Of a stretch of DNA of 64,000 bases, positions 21,793-32,535 are shown in pieces; position 1 is the first letter of the stretch, and each line of letters starts with the position of its first letter. Below the pieces are notes generated by a model. That model was not told the DNA's origin. It worked only from the letters and a program-made list of their open reading frames with translations, and did no database searches. The position numbers and the translations under genes were made by a program. The DNA comes from Macrothele yani (Eukaryota; Arthropoda; Arachnida; Araneae; Macrothelidae), in the NCBI GenBank assembly GCA_039090855.1, contig CM076999.1, positions 114,327,072 through 114,391,071 of the forward strand, given 5' to 3'.

Positions 21793-22195
21793 AAATAATA
21801 AAATTGTTATTGTTAGGCAGCTCCAGGTAAATTTCGCTGCTGATACAGTTGTTATGTATTTCAACGACTAAGGCGAACGTAATTTGACATGAAAATAATA
21901 AAATTGTTACTGTTAGGCAGCTTCAGGCAATCTTCGCTGCTGATACAGTTGTTATGTATTTCAACGAATGAGGCGAACGTAATTTGAAATGAAAATAATA
22001 AAATTGTTACTGTTAGGCAGCTTCAGGCAATCTTCGCTGCTGATACAGTTGTTATGTATTTCAACGAATGAGGCAAACGTAATTTGAAATGAAAATAATA
22101 AAATTGTTACTGTTAGGCAGCTTCAGGCAATCTTCGCTGCTGATACAGTTGTTATGTATTTCAACGAATGAGGCGCACGTAATTTGAAATTAAAA
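21793..22195 (+). repeat. ~98-bp tandem repeats in element A 3' region
   Basis: Four units, each with AATAATAAAATTGTTACTGT, TAGGCAGCTTCAGGCAATCT and GTTATGTATTTCAACGAATG, lie between ORF3 and the polypurine tract. Spacing is about 98 bp. They do not occur elsewhere in the window. Possible roles are RNA packaging or export, or an insulator or enhancer; none is shown by sequence. Confidence 0.85.
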
Positions 22196-22442
22196 AAGTG
22201 ATTCCTGCTAGGCAGAATAAAAGGAAAGTATGCCGATGCAGGTTTGGTTTGTTCTACACTACAAATTTCACAGTCGAATACAGATTCGTAAATTGTCATG
22301 CCAAGATTGATAATGTAAATACGGCTACCACCAAACAACAAATCAAAAAAAAGATCGAGAAACGTCAATCATCGAAATGTAAGACTTACACTCCAAAATT
22401 GATAGGTTTTTCGGACATAAAAAAAGAAAAAAAAAAAAAAAA

Positions 22443-22458
22443 AATTAAGGGGAGATGA
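22443..22458 (+). promoter_or_regulatory. element A polypurine tract
   Basis: AAAATTAAGGGGAGATGA lies directly before the 3' LTR and follows a long A-rich run. Position and composition identify the plus-strand primer. The core GGGGAGATG is shared with the miniature element. Confidence 0.8.
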
Positions 22459-23070
22459 TGTAACGTATACTCTATATTCACTTTCCTTTTGATTTTACTA
22501 TCTCTGGTTATTTTATTTTACTATGTAAATTATCTTCCTACTGAACGAAATATTATTTCACCCGCTGAATGAGATCTGGCAATGAGTGTAAGTCATGACG
22601 TGGTGGTAGCTCGTATATAGGCGCGTTCATCGAGACTTGAGAGTGTTGCGTTGTGTTGGTTGGTGGTTGTAGAGGTTGTTGCGTTGGTTGATGTGTTGGC
22701 GTTGCGAGGTGTTGTTATGAGAGTGTGTGTACTATAAGAGGAAAGTTTATTCATTATTATGTACAAGATATATGAGTGCCTTAGTTGACCAAGAGTCTTG
22801 GAAATAAACAAGTTTTCAGTAAGTTCAGTCTTTTCTCAATTCATAGTTTTTGTCAGACCTCTGTCTGGCTGTTAGGTTTATGACTTTGATTACTTAATAT
22901 AAATAACCAGCGTTGAGACTTTGTTTAAGTTCATAATTAACAAGTAACAACAACCTTTTGGGAATTCATTATTTTGAAGCTTAGAGCTAGTATATCCTTA
23001 GCTAGCTGGTAAGAATTACTATCATTCATAATAATTAGCTTAGCGAAAAGAAATAAAGCTAATTCATTAT
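22459..23070 (+). repeat. element A 3' LTR
   Basis: 612 bp, the same length as the 5' LTR; one difference seen by eye (C at 22628 against T at 15719). Followed by the ATAAT target duplication at 23071-23075. Confidence 0.95.
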
Positions 23071-23189
23071 ATAATCTTTAAAACGATCGTCGAAGTTGTA
23101 TCTAAAATTGCATTTATGCATCACAATTTCAATCGCGCAAAGGCAGTAATACTTTACATTAGGTGACTTACGTGGCACGAATATAATGA

Positions 23190-25440
23190 ATCAATGCAAT
23201 GTTGGTTTCTGTGATTAAAGGCTTAGCAATTGCACCTCTTCCATGGATATTGGCTTTGTCAAGTTCTCTGCAGACTGCTTTTGTGGGATGTAGTGTTGGT
23301 TTCTGTGATTAAAGATTTAACAACTGCACCTCTTCCATGGATGTTGGCTTTGTCAAGTTCTCTGCAGACTGCTTTTGTGGGATGTAGTGTTGGTTTCTGT
23401 GATTAAAGATTTAACAACTGCACCTCTTCCATGGATGTTGGCTTTGTCAAGTTCTCTGCAGACTGCTTTTGTGGGATGTAGTGTTGGTTTCTGTGATTAA
23501 AGATTTAACAACTGCACCTCTTCCATGGATGTTGGCTTTGTCAAGTTCTCTGCAGACTGCTTTTGTGGGATGTACTGTTGGTTTCTGTGATTAAAGATTT
23601 AACAACTGCACCTCTTCCATGGATGTTGGCTTTGTCAAGTTCTCTGCAGACTGCTTTTGTGGGATGTACTGTTGGTTTCTGTGATTAAAGATTTAACAAC
23701 TGCACCTCTTCCATGGATGTTGGCTTTATCAAGTTCTCTGCAGACTGCTTTTGTGGGATGTACTGTTGGTTTCTGTGATTAAAGATTTAACAACTGCACC
23801 TCTTCCATGGATGTTGGCTTTGTCAAGTTCTCTGCAGACTGCTTTTGTGGGATGTAGTGTTGGTTTCTGTGATTAAAGATTTAACAACTGCACCTCTTCC
23901 GTGGATGTCGGCTTTGTCAAGTTCTCTGCAGACTGCTTTTGTGGGATGTAGTGTTGGTTTCTGTGATTAAAGATTTAACAACTGCACCTCTTCCGTGGAT
24001 GTCGGCTTTGTCAAGTTCTCTGCAGACTGCTTTTGTGGGATGTAGTGTTGGTTTTTGTGATTAAAGATTTAACAACTGCACCTCTTCCATGGATGTTGGC
24101 TTTGTCAAGTTCTCTGCAGACTGCTTTTGTGGGATGTACTGTTGGTTTCTGTGATTAAAGATTTAACAACTGCACCTCTTCCATGGATGTTGGCTTTGTC
24201 AAGTTCTCTGCAGACTGCTTTTGTGGGATGTAGTGTTGGTTTCTGTGATTAAAGATTTAACAACTGCACCTCTTCCGTGGATGTCGGCTTTGTCAAGTTC
24301 TCTGCAGACTGCTTTTGTGGGATGTACTGTTGGTTTCTGTGATTAAAAATTTAACAACTGCACCTCTTCCGTGGATGTCGGCTTTGTCATGTTCTCTGCA
24401 GACTGCTTTTGTGGGATGTACTGTTGGTTTCTGTGATTAAAGATTTAACAACTGCACCTCTTCCATGGATGTTGGCTTTGTCAAGTTCTCTGCAGACTGC
24501 TTTTGTGGGATGTAGTGTTGGTTTTTGTGATTAAAGATTTAACAACTGCACCTCTTCCATGGATGTTGGCTTTGTCAAGTTCTCTGCAGACTGCTTTTGT
24601 GGGATGTACTGTTGGTTTCTGTGATTAAAGATTTAACAACTGCACCTCTTCCATGGATGTTGGCTTTGTCAAGTTCTCTGCAGACTGCTTTTGTGGGATG
24701 TAGTGTTGGTTTCTGTGATTAAAGATTTAACAACTGCACCTCTTCCGTGGATGTCGGCTTTGTCAAGTTCTCTGCAGACTGCTTTTGTGGGATGTACTGT
24801 TGGTTTCTGTGATTAAAAATTTAACAACTGCACCTCTTCCGTGGATGTCGGCTTTGTCATGTTCTCTGCAGACTGCTTTTGTGGGATGTACTGTTGGTTT
24901 CTGTGATTAAAGATTTAACAACTGCACCTCTTCCATGGATGTTGGCTTTGTCAAGTTCTCTGCAGACTGCTTTTGTGGGATGTAGTGTTGGTTTTTGTGA
25001 TTAAAGATTTAACAACTGCACCTCTTCCATGGATGTTGGCTTTGTCAAGTTCTCTGCAGACTGCTTTTGTGGGATGTACTGTTGGTTTCTGTGATTAAAG
25101 ATTTAACAATTGCACCTCTTGCATGGATGTTGGCTTTGTCAAGTTCTCTACAGACTGCTTTTGTGGGATGTACTGTTGGTTTCTGTGACTAAAGATTTAA
25201 CAACTGCACCTCTTCCATGGATGTTGGTTTTGTCAAGTTCTCTGCAGACTGCTTTTGTGGGATGTACTGTTGGTTTCTGTGATTAAAGATTTAACAACTG
25301 CACCTCTTCCATGGATGTTGGCTTTGTCAAATTCTCTGCAGACTGCTTTTGTGGGATGTAGTGTTGGTTTCTGTGATTAAAGATTTAACAACTGCACCTC
25401 TTCCATGGATGATGTTGGCTTTCTCAAGTTCTCTGCAAAC
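23190..25440. repeat. 94-bp satellite with higher-order structure, ~23-24 units
   Basis: Unit contains TTGGTTTCTGTGATTAAAGA, CAACTGCACCTCTTCCATGG and CAAGTTCTCTGCAGACTGC. Unit spacing is 94 bp. Diagnostic variants (GTTTTTGTGA at 24051, 24521 and 24991; CCGTGGATGTCGG; GTCATG) recur exactly every 470 bp, that is every five units. The left half is more homogeneous. Non-coding on both strands. Confidence 0.95.
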
Positions 25441-25639
25441 TGCTTTTGTGTAAAAAGAATCTTCCAGGTGGATAGTGAGTTCTGCTGTCACATTTACCGC
25501 AGCAGTTCCGTATTATTGGGAAAAATTCGTGTTAGTCCTCAACAGTCAGTCTCATTCGTTGTCGTCTCTCGCCCAGTATTCTCCGTCTCCGATGAATTCT
25601 TACCATAGGTGGCGAACTTGAAAATTGTTTGGGGAAAAT

Positions 25640-26310
25640 TCTTGTTAGTCCTCCTTCTGTGGAGTAGAAACCTCGATTCGTCTTTCCACTCTTCCACTGT
25701 CCAATGACGGTAGTTCCATACGAACTGCAGCCGTCACGAGTTGCCAATGGTCCTGGGTTATCATGGGCGTCTTGACGCAACGTCGAGTCTCCGGAGACCA
25801 ATGCGTAACCGGGTTCGCTCTATTGTTATCAAGCACACTTACCTGATCGTATTGTTCTGGGTTATTATGGGCGCCTTGCCTTAGCGTCCAGTCTCCGGAG
25901 AACCATGCGTAACCGGGTTGACTCTACTGTTATCAGGCACACTTACCTGACGGTATTGTTCTGGGTTATCATGGGCGCATTGCCTTAGCGTCCAGTCTCC
26001 GGAGAACCATGCGTAACCGGGTTGACTCAACTGTTATCAGGCACACTTACCTGATGGTATTGTTCTGGGTTATCATGGGCGTCTTGACGCAGCGTCGAGT
26101 CTCCGGAGACCCATGCGTAACCAGGTTCCCTCTATTGTTATCAGGCACACTTACCTGATGGTATTGTTCTGTCTGGGTTATCATGGGCGCCTTGACGCAG
26201 CGTCGAGTCTCCGGAGATCCATGCGTAACCAGGTTCGATCTATTGTTATCAGGCACACTTACCTGATGGTATTGTTCTGGGTTATCATGGGCACCTTGAT
26301 GCAGTTGTTA
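25640..26310. repeat. ~105-bp tandem array, about 5.5 units
   Basis: Units share TATCAGGCACACTTACCTGA, TTGTTCTGGGTTATCATGGG and the perfect palindrome TCTCCGGAGA (near 25788, 25891, 25996, 26100 and 26204). The left flank (25430-25640) has shorter duplicated pieces (AAAATTCGTGTTAGTCCTC and AAAATTCTTGTTAGTCCTC). Non-coding. Confidence 0.85.
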
Positions 26311-26404
26311 TAACCAAAAGTATTAATGTTATAATCATATGTTATAAACAATGTATTAATGCACCAAAGTTATATTCAAATGTTAATCGGTACCAATGGT
26401 ATAT

Positions 26405-26520
26405 TCAATATGAAACACGTGTTAATGTTATTCACAATGGAGCACGTGTTAATGTTATTCACAATGGAACACGTGTTAATGTTATTCACAATGGAACACG
26501 TGTTAATGTCACCAATGTTA
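26405..26520. repeat. 27-bp tandem repeat, about 4 units
   Basis: Unit is roughly ACACGTGTTAATGTTATTCA plus CAATGGA, repeating four times. Each unit carries CACGTG within the palindrome ACACGTGT. Related but decayed copies of TTAATGTTAT... flank it from 26300 to 26560. Confidence 0.8.
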
Positions 26521-26559
26521 TATACAATGCGTTAATTGTATAAACACAATGGGTTAATT

Positions 26560-28500
26560 GTCGCTATGTTATATTTATTAGTATGAACAAATTATAGGTG
26601 CATCAATTACAGATCATTTACCGATTAAATTTCCTTTATCGTGCCTTTTTATAACTATGGGACTTTTGTTCTACAGTGATCGTATATGGACAAAAACGTG
26701 CCCCTTATATGTACTGGCATATAATAAAGCACTGCGTTGTGATTCACCTTTATCCCGTCACTGGAATGGTGGGGGAATAAAGGTGCCGCTCGTGAAAGAA
26801 ATTAGAAACATAAACACATATCTTAGTTTACACATACCTTAATTTATGTCTTGTGTGGTTATACGGAAAACAAACAGGAATCTTATGTGGAAGTAATCAA
26901 AATGGCTTAATACTTGAGCGTTAGGAACACTAAGTTACCAAGTGCGTGGGTGCAGTCGTAACAATACTTTTGACCTAAACTTTTCTAATTATTATGATTT
27001 TTCTCTCTACCAAGTTCTCGCTCATTTCTGCATGCGTATATATAAGTGCAATGCTTAGTGATTTATTTTACTTTCATATCCTTTTCTTCTAAGCTAAATG
27101 GTTTACCTAGCTAACTGGGTTTTCATTGTTTGATCATGATCATTACACTCACCACGTGCTCTAGGTAAGGTTACGAATAAAGTTAAGCAGGTACATGCAA
27201 TAACATGGAAAAGAAAAAATAGCTTATCTGGAATTTCCATATGGTTCTCAGGTTTCAACGCTTGGCATATCTCTCCGGTCTTATGTCGGCACTAACTGCC
27301 CAAAATGTCTGTCTCTCGCTGTCACTAGAACTCAACTGCCGAACTCTCGTCTTGACCAGTCTAACTTCCTCTTACCTTTTTGGGATTTCACCTTGGGCGC
27401 GGATGCCAAGGTCACGTGACCTTCTGGGGAGTTCACCTAATCCGCGGAGGTAACGGTCACGTCGGTCTAGGCAACCTTTCGATATCCCCTGGGGGCCTAA
27501 GTATCGCCTCAAGGCTTCGGATTGCCTCCCGATATCCCCTGGAGGGCTATCCACTTTTGCACGTGCATGTTGGACTAAATTTATTTAAAATAATTTTTGT
27601 TTCCAACATTCCTCTCTTACTAAGTGTATTCGTTATGGGGGCAAAAATGAATGCTGGGGGGGGACTTCACGCAAGGATTGACTACTCCATCTTTACTTAG
27701 TAACCCTCTGTCTTTTTCCTCATGTGCACTTATATATACATATATCAATGAAATTATATAAAATATTCATAATCACACATATACACAATACACTTTTCAA
27801 ACACAAAAATTAATTAACTGTTACGGTCCTGCACCCACAATACATATCTAAAAATTATCAATTCAGTGATACTGCTGGCATCTGAAGCTTACATGCACGT
27901 GTCGTTTAGCCCACTTTGAGCTGTAGCTGACCAAGTATCAGTAACACATTTAACTGCCAAACGCTTTTCCGTTTGCTTGTTTGTTTTTATATTCATTTTT
28001 TTTTATTGTTATTGTCCACGTCCACCGATTCTTCAATTATTTTTTTTTTTCGATTTACTTTTTTTCTTTTGTGGAAAGTAAGACAAGGTGAAATTGTTCG
28101 ATTTACGTTCAGTTCTGCGATTCACCCAAAGTTCACAAACAAAAAGTTATCAAACATCAAACAAATATCACTGGCAGTTCGCAATATTTGGAGAGCACTG
28201 TCACCTGATTTGTGCTTTTTATATGCTGGTAATGAAATTAGCTGTAGAGCACTTAGCTCTGTACGATAAGTTTATCTAGGTATTATTCGTCCACAGTCAC
28301 CTATAACATGGGTTATTCACCAAGGTCTCTTTGACCCTGGAGCACAGTAGCAGCAAAAGCATTTCACCTGTGTTTTATTCATCTCGGCATGCGCCCTCAT
28401 GGACACTGTCCTTTGTGCTTTTAAACACCACACCGCTCATCGGCCATACCGTTTTCACTACCTGTTGACAACGCAGCACAACAAAGTCTTTGCTGTCAAT
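26560..28500. other. unannotated non-coding region
   Basis: No gene, terminal repeat or tandem array recognised. A GC-richer island at about 27380-27560 contains a short duplicated motif CGATATCCCCTGG (near 27479 and 27529) and the palindrome AAGGTCACGTGACCTT. It might be an old repeat or a conserved regulatory segment. Confidence 0.35.
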
Positions 28501-28528
28501 GTAGCTAGTTAATTCCCGTTGGAAGCAT

Positions 28529-28865
28529 AGTTCTTTTGTTCACCAACACGTGGTTCTTTTTGTTCACCACCACATGGTTCTTTTTGTTCACTAACACGTG
28601 GTTCTTTTTGTTCACTAACACGTGGTTCTTTTTGTTCACCACCACATGGTTCTTTTTGTTCACTAACACGTGGTTCTTTTTGTTCACCACCACATGGTTC
28701 TTTTTGTTCACCAACCCGTGGTTCTTTTGTTCACCAACAGGTGGTTCTTTTTGTTCACCACCACATGGTTCTTTTTGTTCACTAACACGTGGTTCTTTTT
28801 GTTCACCAACCCGTGGTTTTTTTTTCACCAACACGTGGTTCTTTTTGTTCACCACCACATGGAAC
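28529..28865. repeat. 24-bp tandem repeat, about 14 units
   Basis: Units alternate between GTTCACTAACACGTGGTTCT and GTTCACCACCACATGGTTCT types, so about half hold CACGTG. Both strands are open across the array (FTNTWFFLF and NKKNHVLV repeats), an artefact of a 24-bp period that keeps frame. I do not call a gene. Confidence 0.9.
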
Positions 28866-29996
28866 ACACTGACTTTACTCACTCTTTGAATTTTTTTTTA
28901 TAACCTTCTATCTTCCCCTGATTACGCAGTGTACTGCTCTGTCATTACCCAGACTAGACGCGGCAGTGTGATCCGTCAATCCAAACAAAGCCAACTACCC
29001 AGTGGTTAAATTTTCATTTACCCTTATCTACATTCATTATTATTATTATTTCTTTTTTTTTCCAGAATAGTTGTATATCTAATAACCTAGATTTACACTA
29101 TTCTTTCCTTCCCAAGCAAATATAGACCCGCGCAACCCAATTAAACATTACTTTCATGCTGCACCTAAAAATTATAAACATTAATATTTTAAATTACTCT
29201 TGCCAATATCACAACTAAATTTTTATTTGACGAATTTTTCTAGCATACACCTCCACAAGAGATAACCATGTGTTCCTGAAGGGTATATTCTAATGTAACA
29301 TAACGTTAGTTAACCACTTAAGAAATTTCCTTCTCCTTTTTTTTTTCTTTCATTTACACCTTTCTATGTACTAAACACACACAGACTTTAAACATACTTG
29401 AAATACGGAATGGAAAAATAATACCCGAACTCGAGAAAATTTTATACATATATATACTTCACACAAAATACTATTGAATTTTCCACCTTTTGCTTTACTA
29501 TTAAGAGATATATGCTAATCAAATGTTAAAAAAAAAATTCTGCCTCATCTAGTAACTTCCGTTTAAAATGCCGGGTTATTCACTTGGATAAATGGATTAT
29601 CAGTGTTCACAAATGGAAGGGAGAGTAGAATGGGTTTGTCTCTGGAAGAAAGAGGGATTTAAGAAATGGATTTGTGGTTCGGATTTTTTTTTTTTTTTTT
29701 GCTTCATGAGGAACTCGATTTTTATAGTAGCAGTTCATATTGTTGATCTGACGCCTAGGATTTGGAATTTTTTCTCTTGGGTGTAATTCATACCTATGTG
29801 TGGGGTTTTCCTGTCATCAGTTTCCTTATTGTGTATGTTGGGGAATTCTTCGTTGATTCCTGGCTGAACCCACAACTGCTCCCAGTCGTACACTATGCTT
29901 TCGTCACTTTCTTCACCGGCGGACTGGTGTTCTCTAATCCGCTTAGGGCTGGTGTGCACTCCTGGAGTACTCGTGAGTGGGGAGCTGTTGTTTCGG
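28866..29996. other. AT-rich non-coding region
   Basis: Homopolymer and simple runs (T-runs near 29050, 29330, 29685). No coding similarity or terminal repeats recognised. Confidence 0.4.
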
Positions 29997-30612
29997 TGTT
30001 CTCACTACCTCTGCCGATAGAGCTCATGTAATCTATTATATTATATTCAGTCAGACACAGTAAGAATGCAGGATTTGTCATTTTTTATGTAGGACTTCCG
30101 TCCACAGGGAGTAGAGTTTAGGTCCCAGCCACCTACAGCGAGATCGCCTTTTGGGCAGGAAACGGAAGGAATGAGAGCAAGTCTAGCGACTTTGACAGAA
30201 CAGTTTGTAGTGAGATTAGAGTACAGTAGATGGCGCCACCGTACAAGTACGATATTGCACATAGATGGGTGAGAGAATTTCAGGGGGGACATAGGAAAGG
30301 ATACCCATTTTACCAGTGGGTCCAGCCTGGGGGCCGTCACTTTGCGTGCTCGTCGGATGCACGGCGGATATTCAGCGATTGTTAGTAAATCACACCATCT
30401 CTGAAAGATCGGCCCAGGCTTGAACCTGGGGACCCAGCATCGACAGTCTGAAACACTAACCACTAACCCATCCGCGGCTAGCTCATGTAATCTGTCCAGG
30501 TCGGCCCCTTATATATGCGTGTTGTTGACCTTCTGCGACGCGCCTGGGTGGGTACACTGTGATTCCGAGTGGCGCTCGTATTATTTTGATACGACTGTGC
30601 ACTTCAGTGTTT
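29997..30612 (+). repeat. dispersed repeat Y, copy 2, split by a SINE
   Basis: Segments 29997-30034 and 30480-30612 together match minus-strand 6396-6585. Shared: TCACTAC.TCTGC, then GCTCAT.ATCTGTCC / CTGTCC, TACACTGTGATTCCG and ATTATTTTGATACGAC. The 50-bp array begins directly after it. Confidence 0.6.
30035..30479 (-). mobile_element. tRNA-derived SINE, family 1
   Basis: Flanked by a perfect 14-bp duplication AGCTCATGTAATCT (30021-30034 and 30480-30493). On the minus strand the head has an A-box-like GATGGGTTAGTGGTTAGTG and a B box GGTTCAAGCC, as expected for a pol III promoter of tRNA origin. A ~300-bp unrelated body follows and the tail ends in an ATAATATAAT run. No coding capacity; mobilised in trans by a LINE. 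Confidence 0.8.
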
Positions 30613-31515
30613 CTGAAAAAGGGCCACAAGTCCTCTAAAATGGCTACTTTTTCGTCATCCAAATGAAAAAGAGCCACAAGTCCTCTAAAATGGCTACTTT
30701 TACGTCATCCAAATGAAAAAGGGCCACAAGTCCTCCAAAATGGCTACTTTTACGTCATCCAAATGAAAAAGGGCCACAAGTCCTCTAAAATGGCTACTTT
30801 TACGTCATCCAAATGAAAATGGGCTACAAGTCCTCTAAAATGGCTACTTTTACGTCATCCAAATGAAAAAGGGCCACAAGTCCTCTAAAATGGCTATTTT
30901 TCAATCATCCAAATGAAAAAGGGCCACAAGTCCTCTGAAATGGCTACTTTTCCGTCATCCAAATGAAAAAGGGCCACAAGTCCTCTAAAATGGCTACTTT
31001 TACGTCATCCAAATGAAAAAGGGCCACTAGTCCTCTAAAATGGCTACTTTTACGTCATCCAAATGAAAAAGGGCCACAAGTCCTCTAAAATGGCTATTTT
31101 TCAATCATCCAAATGAAAAAGGGCCACAAGTCCTCTGAAATGGCTACTTTTCCGTCATCCAAATGAAAAAGGGCCACAAGTCCTCTAAAATGGCTACTTT
31201 TACGGCATCCAAATGAAAAAGGGCCACAAGTCCTCTAAAATGGCTATTTTTCAATCATCCAAATGAAAAAGGGCCACAAGTCCTCTGAAATGGCTACTTT
31301 TCCGTCATCGAAATGAAAAAGGGCCACAAGTCCTCTAAAATGGCTACTTTTACGTCATCCAAATGAAAAAGGGCCACAAGTCCTCTAAAATGGCTATTTT
31401 TCAATCATCCAAATGAAAAAGGGCCACAAGTCCTCTGAAATGGCTACTTTTCCGTTATCCAAATGAAAAAGGGCCACAAGTCCTCTAAAATGGCTACTTT
31501 TCCGTCATCCAAATT
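30613..31515. repeat. 50-bp satellite, ~18 units, trimeric in its right half
   Basis: Unit: AAATGAAAAAGGGCCACAAG, TCCTCTAAAATGGCTACTTT, TACGTCATCC. From about 30890 three variants recur in order (TACGTCATCC; TCAATCATCC with GGCTATTTTT; CTCTGAAATGG with CCGTCATCC), giving a 150-bp repeat. Confidence 0.9.
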
Positions 31516-31940
31516 TTATACACGAAGACCGCGAAAATGCTTTTTAGATATTTTACTTGTTTACTGGGGAAAAATTGCTTTTATTTTTACTATTGTGTTG
31601 ATGCATAAGTTTATGACGTTTTGCTTCACGAGTGCTTCCCAGGTCAATATCTGAGAGCGCTAAATAACTAACAGTTCGATAAACTAAACGCCATTCGGTT
31701 TTCTAACGCCCCGCGTCGACGATTAAGTGAGCATGGAATCTGTAAGCTATTTGAGGAAATCGATTGTTTCTTTTTCGATTTTTTATCAATGTGCATTTAT
31801 TTTTGTACTCAGCACAAACACATTAAATGTAGGGTGTTCAAAACACAGTGACAGTGCAGATGGTCAGTTGTATATCGAAATGTAGTTAGTACTATCATGT
31901 ATCAAAATTATATTGCGTTGTGTGATTGCAGCAAATGGTT
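31516..31940. other. unannotated spacer
   Basis: No gene recognised. Leads into the mariner remnant; no terminal repeat found. Confidence 0.4.
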
Positions 31941-31944
31941 TCTT

Positions 31945-32440
31945 GGTTTTCAGGTCAGAGAGTACGGCGTGTCAAGTAGAAAGGAAAGGACATTTCTCAC
32001 ATCTGCTCTTCTACGAGTTTAACAAGGAATCCACAGTCGCCGAGGCTACTCGACAAATTTGTGTTGTGTATGGAGATCATGCTATTGCTCCGAGAACAGC
32101 CCGCAAATGGTTTGAGCGGTTTCGAGGCGGCAATTTTGACCTCAACGCTCAGGTTGTCGATCTCACTTTGATGGGGATCGTTTGAATCATCTCACCCCCT
32201 TGGATTCGCGTCAAACCACATGTGATTTGAGATGGACTGTGATCAGGCCACAGTGATGCTACACCTGGAACGTATGGAAAAGGTCCACAAATTGGGGTTG
32301 TGGGTTCCTCACACTCGCATCGAGGAGAACAGGTTCGTGTTCCTGAGAACACTTGTCCGCCCGTTGTCTCGAATGTTCTCAGCAACACAAACCCTTTCTG
32401 TCACCTATTGTATCTGGAGATGAAAAGTGGTGCCTGGGTA
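31945..32440 (+). pseudogene. mariner transposase, N-terminal remnant
   Basis: The frame at 31913-32185 carries HLLFYEFNKESTVAEATRQI and APRTARKWFERFRGGNFDLN, the helix-turn-helix region of mariner transposases. Further right, in other frames, are LERMEKVHKLGLWVPH and SGDEKWCL, the latter holding the first catalytic Asp. The sequence stops there; the second and third aspartates and the right terminus are missing. Frameshifts and truncation make it inactive. Confidence 0.8.
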
Positions 32441-32535
32441 ATAGTGGTAATTGTAAATAACATTTAATAATACCGTCATTGAACCGGAATATTTATTTCA
32501 TCAACTGTAAGGTAATGTCATCATCATCATCATTG

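Larger units (their letters stand above)
15550..23070 (+). mobile_element. Ty3/gypsy LTR retrotransposon, element A (young)
   Basis: Two 612-bp LTRs enclose primer-binding site, gag, pol (PR-RT-RNase H-IN order), a third ORF, a tandem-repeat region and a polypurine tract. The target duplication ATAAT is perfect (15545-15549 and 23071-23075). By eye the LTRs differ at a single base (T at 15719, C at 22628), so insertion was recent. A one-base frameshift in gag is the only clear lesion seen. No envelope-like protein is present. Confidence 0.95.

Noticed and set aside
25405..26320. Several 60-90-codon frames on both strands
   Set aside because: They cross a ~105-bp tandem array and have no family motif.
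28505..28889. Open frames of 117-125 codons on both strands
   Set aside because: They are made only of a 24-bp tandem repeat, whose length keeps any frame open.
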